This document shows, in pieces, positions 5,289 to 9,699 of a stretch of DNA of 9,699 nt; within the stretch, counting starts at the first letter, position 1, and each line of letters opens with the position of its first letter. The notes beneath the pieces are model-generated. The model saw nothing but the letters and a program-made list of their open reading frames with translations, was not told where the DNA came from and did not search any database. The translations under genes and the position numbers were made by a program. This stretch comes from an uncultured Pseudomonadales bacterium (GTDB lineage Bacteria; Pseudomonadota; Gammaproteobacteria; Pseudomonadales; Porticoccaceae): the NCBI GenBank assembly GCA_905478725.1, contig CAJQJT010000008.1, positions 1 to 9,699 on the forward strand, written 5' to 3'.

Positions 5289-6200
5289 ATGAACCCCTCA
5301 GCCTATATTGGCCGCTTTGCACCCTCGCCCACCGGGCCTCTCCATTTTGGTTCTCTAGTCTGTGCCCTAGCCAGCTTTGTCGATGCACGTCATCATCAAG
5401 GCAAATGGTTGGTGCGAATCGAAGATATAGATCCTCCCCGAGAAATACCCGGCGCCACCACAATCATTCTCAAACAACTTGAATCCCACGGTTTGCACTG
5501 GGATGGCGAGCTGCTCTATCAAAGTCAGCGCAGCGAAGCCTATAAGGCGGCATTAGCCCAGCTAAATAGGGACGGCTTGAGTTACAGCTGTGACTGCAAT
5601 CGCCAGAGGGTGTCAGAGCTAGGTGGTATTTATGACGGTCACTGTCGCCAGCGCCAAGTCGGTTCCGAATCCGCTATTCGCCTAGAACTATCTAAAGATG
5701 GCGCTAATTCAATAACCGCCTTTGATGATTTGATCATGGGTCATTACCGGCAAAATCTCTGCCGCGAGGTCGGCGACTTTGTGATTCGACGGCGCGACCA
5801 ACTGTTCTCCTATCAACTTGCAGTCACTGTCGACGATCAGTTTCAAAACATTAGCCATATTATTCGCGGCGCGGATCTACTTGACTCAACCCCTAGGCAG
5901 CTCTATCTGCAGCGTTGCCTGGGCGCGAGTAGCGAGCAGATAACAGCCATGCATTACGGTCATCTGCCTCTAGCAATCAATAGCGGTGGGCAAAAGCTGA
6001 GCAAGCAAAATCATGCGCCTGCCTTAGCCCCCGGTGAAGAATCCAATAACCTCTGGCTGGCTCTCCAGTGGTTGCAACAGGCACCTCCAGCTGAATTGCG
6101 CAATGAAAACAGCACCACCATTCTCAACTGGGCCATCGCGAATTGGTCAATAGACCAAATTCCAAGCAGCGCTGAAATTCCGGCTCCAGACACAGCCTAG
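5289..6200 (+). CDS. gluQ: Glutamyl-Q tRNA(Asp) synthetase
   Basis: GluQ-RS (YadB) activates glutamate without tRNA and attaches it to queuosine at the wobble position of tRNA(Asp). It is a truncated relative of glutamyl-tRNA synthetase that lacks the anticodon-binding domain. The 303 residues fit that size. The N-terminal block GRFAPSPTGPLHFGSL includes the HIGH-like HFGS (19-22). The ED-x-D-x-P-R-E segment is at 45-52, the zinc site is C101-x-C103, Y115 and C119, and the KMSKS-like KLSKQ is at 236-240. The ATG fits the family N-terminus; the ribosome site is poor, so expression may depend on translation or transcription coming through from dksA. It sits 90 nt after dksA on the same strand with a structured gap between. 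A spacer of 115 nt separates it from the next gene. Confidence 0.96.
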   Translation: MNPSAYIGRFAPSPTGPLHFGSLVCALASFVDARHHQGKWLVRIEDIDPPREIPGATTIILKQLESHGLHWDGELLYQSQRSEAYKAALAQLNRDGLSYSCDCNRQRVSELGGIYDGHCRQRQVGSESAIRLELSKDGANSITAFDDLIMGHYRQNLCREVGDFVIRRRDQLFSYQLAVTVDDQFQNISHIIRGADLLDSTPRQLYLQRCLGASSEQITAMHYGHLPLAINSGGQKLSKQNHAPALAPGEESNNLWLALQWLQQAPPAELRNENSTTILNWAIANWSIDQIPSSAEIPAPDTA

Positions 6201-6315
6201 CAACCTATCCCTCTAGGCGAGTAGCTGCCTAATCGAACAGTCGGTTTGCTTTGCCAGGCAAGCTTGCATACCATCGCGGTCAACTTACCCTTAAGTCTTA
6301 TCAACGAGCTCGCAA
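6201..6315 (+). promoter_or_regulatory. gluQ-cbrX spacer, probably carrying the cbrX-cbrA promoter
   Basis: This 115-nt spacer holds a small inverted repeat TAGGC/GCCTA (6214-6218, 6227-6231) with an 8-nt loop and no U tract, so I see no intrinsic terminator for gluQ. A weak promoter-like pair is TTGCTT (6246-6251) and TACCAT (6269-6274), 17 nt apart. Either the cbr genes are read from here or they are continued from the dksA-gluQ transcript; the sequence does not decide. Confidence 0.25.
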
Positions 6316-6492
6316 ATGCTTAACTACCGATTGGTTGCGGTTTTAATTTTTCTCAGCAGTGTCGCAGTGCCCCTGGCATCGCGATGGGCAGTAGAGCCTC
6401 AAGGTAGCTGGTTTAGGCCCTTTGTTGTCTGGGCACTAATCGTATTTGCCGCCTATATACTCCAGCGTCACAGGAAAACAGATGAGTCTTGA
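6316..6492 (+). CDS. cbrX: Small two-helix membrane protein upstream of cbrA (CbrX-like)
   Basis: This is an easily missed 58-codon gene. The protein begins MLNYRLVAVLIFL and has a first hydrophobic segment at about 4-20, a short polar loop with R-W-x-x-E-P, a W-F-R-P motif at 32-35, a second hydrophobic segment at about 36-49, and a basic tail (QRHRK). Its stop overlaps the cbrA start: ATG of cbrA at 6482 and TGA of this gene at 6490-6492. That 11-nt overlap is strong evidence for translational coupling. Pseudomonads have a small membrane ORF, called cbrX as I recall, in exactly this position. A small membrane subunit in front of an SLC5-type transporter protein is a common arrangement, so a role in assembly or sensing by CbrA is reasonable but inferred. 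The ATG is the only usable start, because an in-frame stop lies at 6292-6294. The ribosome site is weak. Confidence 0.82.
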   Translation: MLNYRLVAVLIFLSSVAVPLASRWAVEPQGSWFRPFVVWALIVFAAYILQRHRKTDES

Positions 6493-9349
6493 TATAACCC
6501 TCATCGCAATTGGCTTTTTAGTTGCCAGTACTCTGGGTGCCTATTTGCTTGCAACCTATGGTGGCGCGCGAAGCCAAAACCTAATTTTGGTGTTGGCGCT
6601 CTTTGCTGGCACTGGCGCATTGCTCGCCACTGGTACCATTGAAATGGCTGGCCGCTATGGCTTTAGCGTGGTGCTGGCACTGTTTGCCTTCACTATGGTG
6701 TTTCTCTTCTCGCCGCTGATTTTTTACCCTATCCGTAGACTCAATGAAATTATTCGCTTTGCCTCCCTAGTGGATTTTCTCACCTTCCGTTTTCGCGGCA
6801 GAGCTATTGCAGTGATTGCCTGTAGCAGCCTAATCATTGTCACCATGCCCCTGATTTTGGCCCAACTGCTGGCACTCTCATCAGTCCACGACTTTCTCTT
6901 CGAGAGCGAAAAATGGGGCTTTAGGCTAACTATTGTCTCGATCATTATCCTTATTAATTGGAGCGCGATTAAACAGGGTATGGCGCGCAGCCTGCGCTGG
7001 GTAATGGCTGCAGCAGGTTTTTTACTGCTTTTGGCCCTGGCAACCTCGGCACTGGTCTCGGTTGAATCGATTTTTGGCGGTGTCAGCGAAATGAATCAAT
7101 GGGTGGTCAGCAGCGGCCAGCGCTTGATCGTCCAGCGGATGGATTCCTCCTACAGCTTATTTATTATTTTTCTCGCCGCCAGTTTCGCGCTGCCGGTCAA
7201 CTTCAGTATTATCATCTCCGAGCATATTTCCGACAACCAGGTTGGGATAAGTGCCTGGGGCTATCCGCTGTTGATGCTACTGGCGAGCATTACCATCTTC
7301 CCGCTGCTGTGGTCTGGTATTGCATTACAGTCCCCATCGCCACTGCAAGACTATCTATTTGCCATTCCCGCGCTCACCCAGCACCCCACAGTCGCAGGAC
7401 TGGGGGCAGCCAGCATTGTGCTGGTGGCCATTGGGCTGCTATGCAATATGTCGACCATGCTCGCCAAAATGGTGCTCAATAGTTTTATCTTGCCCACTAA
7501 AGCTCTACATAAACAACAGCACTTAGGCGATTGGATTAATCTGCGTTTACTGATGATTTCGACCGGACTGATTATCGCTAGCGTGCTGCTCAGCCATATT
7601 ATCAAAGCTCGCAGTATCACCGACCTCTACCTGGTTGGATTTGCCGGGCTGGCTCAATTAACACCGGCCATGCTGGCCTCGATATACCTGCCAAAAATCA
7701 ATCGCAATGGTGTGATTGCCGGATTGATTGGCGGAGTCTCTGTATGGCTGGTAGCACTGGCTTTGCCGGTACTGTTTGGTGATTGGAACTGGCAGCTACC
7801 GGGAACCGACAAAGTGCTAATCTTTGGCATGGAAAACTGGGAGACCTGGGCCTTTGAAGCGCTGATGGTGAATATCTTTCTCTGTGCAGTTTTTTCCATA
7901 CTCAGCTCCATGGACAAAGAACAGCAGTCCTTCGCCCGTCTATGCATGGTCGACAACATCTATATTCCCGCCCGAGTTCAGCTGAGCCACAACTCCGTTG
8001 AGCAGATGCTGTTTAGTCTGCGCAGATTGCTCGGCAGTGAAGCGGATGTGGAGATTGACCGAGCGCTGCATAAACTGGATCTTGAACCCAGTGAAACTCG
8101 GCCTGCAGCACTGCGTAAACTCCGCGACAGTCTCTACTCCTCTCTGACCCTAAACTTTGGTGTGCTAGCGGCCTATAAAATGATGGAACAGGCGCTACCC
8201 CTGGAGACACCAACCCGCCCCGAGCCAGACGATATTTATCTGATCGAATCTGTACTGGCCATCGAAGGGGATCGCCTCACTGGTATCGCCAGCGAGTTGA
8301 ACAAGCTGCGCATGCATCATCGAGAAATTCTCGATAATCTGCCAATTGGCATTATTGCCCTGGGAGAGAGTGGTGAGATTATCAAATGGAATAGTTCTAT
8401 GGCCCGCTACACAGGCATAGACAGCGAGATGGTGGCCGGAAGTCTGATCAGCGACCTACCCGAACCCTGGCAGTCAACAATTAGTACTTTTTTACTCGAA
8501 GGCGGAACCAGCAAGGACAGCCTAGAGCTCGAAGTGGCGGGTAAAACCCAATGGTTTGGCCTGCAAAAATCCACCGCTATAAGCCCTGATGACGATTTGA
8601 TTCTGCTGGTGGAAGATCAGACCAAGTCAGTGTTATTAATCCAAAACTATATTAACAATGAACGTTTGGCCTCGGTGGGACGTCTGGCTGCTGGAGTGGC
8701 CCATGAAATCGGCAACCCGGTAACCGGCATCGCCTGTATCGCACAAAATTTACAGCATGAAACGGAAGCCGCAGAAATTGAAACCTCGGCGGAACTGATT
8801 CTCTCGCAAACTGATCGCATCAGCGTGATCGTGCAGTCACTGATCAATTTCTCTCGTGGCGAGCAAACCTATCATGATCAACTGCAGCCAGTCTCGGTAT
8901 TAGATGCGGCGCAGGAAGCCATCCAAATACTCAGCCTGACCAAAGAGCAGCGCAAAGAACAGTTTGTCTGTCTAGTTGATGCCAATGTCGAAATCGTCAG
9001 CGACCATCGCCAGCTGGTACAAATTTTTCTCAACCTGCTGGGCAATGCCCGGGATGCCACCACTGATGACAGCCCCATCGAAATCAGCTGCCAGCCGGAC
9101 GGGTTGAAGTTGCGGATAATGATAAGCGATCAAGGCAGTGGTATTGCTGAGCCAATCAAAGATCAACTATTCGAACCCTTTGTCACGTCTAAAGAACCAG
9201 GTGAAGGCACTGGTTTGGGGCTCTGGATGGTATTCAATCTAGTGAAAAACCTGCGCGGTGAAATCAACCTGTCGAGTCCTGCGAAAAATAGTGACCGTGG
9301 CACCACCGCAGAATTACTCTTTGATCTCAATAAAATTAAACCGGAGTAA
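6482..9349 (+). CDS. cbrA: Sensor histidine kinase CbrA with SLC5 transporter-like domain
   Basis: CbrA is the membrane sensor of the CbrA/CbrB system, which in pseudomonads governs use of poorer carbon and nitrogen sources and relief of catabolite repression. The 955 residues are close to Pseudomonas CbrA (983). An SLC5 (sodium/solute symporter)-like part with about 13 membrane segments occupies residues 1-475. A helical STAC-type linker follows at about 500-575, then a helix (583-617) and a PAS domain (about 615-705, with L-D-N-L-P-I-G-I and I-K-W-N). The dimerisation domain carries the phospho-acceptor H741 in ASVGRLAAGVAHEIGNPV. The ATPase domain has the N box (N851, N855), G1 D-x-G-S-G-I (883-888) and G2 G-E-G-T-G-L-G (907-913). 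The start at 6482 is chosen over an in-frame TTG 36 nt upstream because AGGA stands 6 nt ahead and the small upstream gene overlaps it. cbrB follows 76 nt downstream. Confidence 0.96.
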   Translation: MSLDITLIAIGFLVASTLGAYLLATYGGARSQNLILVLALFAGTGALLATGTIEMAGRYGFSVVLALFAFTMVFLFSPLIFYPIRRLNEIIRFASLVDFLTFRFRGRAIAVIACSSLIIVTMPLILAQLLALSSVHDFLFESEKWGFRLTIVSIIILINWSAIKQGMARSLRWVMAAAGFLLLLALATSALVSVESIFGGVSEMNQWVVSSGQRLIVQRMDSSYSLFIIFLAASFALPVNFSIIISEHISDNQVGISAWGYPLLMLLASITIFPLLWSGIALQSPSPLQDYLFAIPALTQHPTVAGLGAASIVLVAIGLLCNMSTMLAKMVLNSFILPTKALHKQQHLGDWINLRLLMISTGLIIASVLLSHIIKARSITDLYLVGFAGLAQLTPAMLASIYLPKINRNGVIAGLIGGVSVWLVALALPVLFGDWNWQLPGTDKVLIFGMENWETWAFEALMVNIFLCAVFSILSSMDKEQQSFARLCMVDNIYIPARVQLSHNSVEQMLFSLRRLLGSEADVEIDRALHKLDLEPSETRPAALRKLRDSLYSSLTLNFGVLAAYKMMEQALPLETPTRPEPDDIYLIESVLAIEGDRLTGIASELNKLRMHHREILDNLPIGIIALGESGEIIKWNSSMARYTGIDSEMVAGSLISDLPEPWQSTISTFLLEGGTSKDSLELEVAGKTQWFGLQKSTAISPDDDLILLVEDQTKSVLLIQNYINNERLASVGRLAAGVAHEIGNPVTGIACIAQNLQHETEAAEIETSAELILSQTDRISVIVQSLINFSRGEQTYHDQLQPVSVLDAAQEAIQILSLTKEQRKEQFVCLVDANVEIVSDHRQLVQIFLNLLGNARDATTDDSPIEISCQPDGLKLRIMISDQGSGIAEPIKDQLFEPFVTSKEPGEGTGLGLWMVFNLVKNLRGEINLSSPAKNSDRGTTAELLFDLNKIKPE

Positions 9350-9360
9350 GAATCCCTTAA

Positions 9361-9391
9361 GTTACTTGTGTCAGCAGTACTTCAAGGTAAC
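9361..9391 (+). repeat. Bulged hairpin in the cbrA-cbrB gap
   Basis: GTTACTTG (9361-9368) pairs with CAAGGTAAC (9383-9391), one G bulged, around a 14-nt loop. It starts 11 nt after the cbrA stop. No U tract follows. It could moderate readthrough into cbrB or mark a transcript end; in Pseudomonas cbrB also has its own promoter, as I recall. I see no clear promoter boxes here. Confidence 0.35.
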
Positions 9392-9425
9392 AATATGGCC
9401 CATCCCGAGACCAAGCAAACTATCT

Positions 9426-9699
9426 ATGAGCAACGCGCCCCACAGAGATCAGATTCTGATTATCGAAGACGAAGAGATTATTCGCATCTCACTGCGCAAG
9501 TTGCTCGAGCGCCATGATTACGATGTCAGTGATGCTGTCAGTATCAAAGCCGAAGTGAACGTTTTGACTTCAGCGACTTTGCACTGATTATTAGCGACCT
9601 GCGCCTCCCCGGGCAGCTTGGAACTGACCTGATTAAAATGGTCGATCCAGTGCCAGTCCTAATCATGACTAGCTATGCTAGCCTGCGCTCAGCAGTAGA
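9426..9699 (+). pseudogene. cbrB: Response regulator CbrB, N-terminal part, interrupted by an apparent 1-nt deletion
   Basis: CbrB is the NtrC-type partner of CbrA, with a receiver domain, an AAA+ sigma-54 activator domain and a DNA-binding domain. Only the start of the receiver is in the window. From ATG 9426 the frame reads MSNAPHRDQILIIEDEEIIR and LRKLLERHDYDVSDAVSIKAE, then turns to unrelated sequence and stops at 9585-9587. One base back, from 9554, the frame continues as SERFDFSDFALIISDLRLPG, T-D-L-I-K, and VLIMTSYASLRSAV to the edge. This is the rest of the receiver, including the phospho-acceptor Asp in SDLRLPG and the CbrB-like TSYASLRSAV. Joining the frames with one added base, probably an A in the GAA-AGT run, gives the same spacing as I recall for Pseudomonas CbrB. 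So one nucleotide is missing, by mutation or by sequence error. The ATG has no strong ribosome site. The rest of the gene lies outside the window. Confidence 0.85.

Noticed and set aside
6446..6481. Longer CbrA starting at an in-frame TTG
   Set aside because: The extra 12 residues overlap the cbrX-like gene further, have no family match, and the ATG at 6482 has a good AGGA ribosome site 6 nt upstream.
7099..7526. Open frames on the plus strand inside cbrA
   Set aside because: They lie wholly within the membrane-domain coding sequence of cbrA in other frames and are composition shadows.
9258..9425. Upstream in-frame extension of cbrB into cbrA
   Set aside because: It reads the end of cbrA in another frame and does not resemble a receiver domain; the receiver begins just after the ATG at 9426.
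9395..9520. Alternative start ATG at 9395 with AAGGT upstream for a short peptide before cbrB
   Set aside because: It lies in a different frame from the receiver and runs across the cbrB start as Arg-rich unrelated sequence; it is most likely chance.
9543..9560. Programmed -1 ribosomal frameshift in cbrB
   Set aside because: The shift is in the -1 direction, but I see no slippery heptamer, and response regulators of this family are not known to use frameshifting. Mutation or sequence error is simpler.

Overview
The window is about 9.7 kb of chromosome from a gammaproteobacterium with moderate GC. DksA, GluQ-RS, SfsA, HtpX, CysE and a CbrA/CbrB-type two-component system are all recognisable. 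The order dksA - gluQ - small membrane ORF - cbrA - cbrB is the one I know from Pseudomonas, but the protein sequences and base composition look more like a marine relative (Cellvibrionales/SAR92-like) than Pseudomonas itself. That placement is inference. I see no mobile element, CRISPR array, tRNA or rRNA. Most of the window is conserved housekeeping and regulatory DNA.

Left part, minus strand (about 1-2250): a run of four genes reading right to left. These are an M15-family D,D-carboxypeptidase-like metallopeptidase, cysE (serine O-acetyltransferase, cysteine biosynthesis), a 171-residue protein of unknown function with a repeated short C-terminal motif, and the first 31 codons of a GNAT acetyltransferase cut by the window edge. 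Gaps are 38, 84 and 42 nt, so an operon is plausible. A divergent control region (2249-2449) separates it from htpX and holds a bulged dyad and a tandem 13-bp repeat.

Middle part (2450-4465): htpX (membrane zinc protease, GTG start) runs into a small Rieske [2Fe-2S] protein whose likely TTG start lies inside the end of htpX. The Rieske gene converges on sfsA (DNA/RNA-binding nuclease-like protein), and both stop codons share one CTAG. The 271-nt gap before dksA contains a good sigma-70-type promoter and, upstream of it, a strong stem-loop that might belong to a long leader or a small RNA.

Right part, plus strand (4737-9699): dksA (RNA polymerase-binding stringent-response factor) and gluQ (glutamyl-Q tRNA(Asp) synthetase), separated by a structured 90-nt gap. 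Then come a 58-codon two-helix membrane protein matching the cbrX position, cbrA (SLC5 transporter-like domain plus PAS and histidine kinase) and the start of cbrB. cbrX overlaps cbrA by 11 nt. CbrA/CbrB controls carbon/nitrogen balance and catabolite repression in pseudomonads. The cbrB reading frame is broken by an apparent one-base deletion near 9554, either a real lesion or a sequence error.

I did not find a convincing undescribed defence or mobile system. The items most worth a second look are the cbrB frameshift, the small cbrX-like gene, the stem-loop upstream of dksA, and the structured dksA-gluQ junction.
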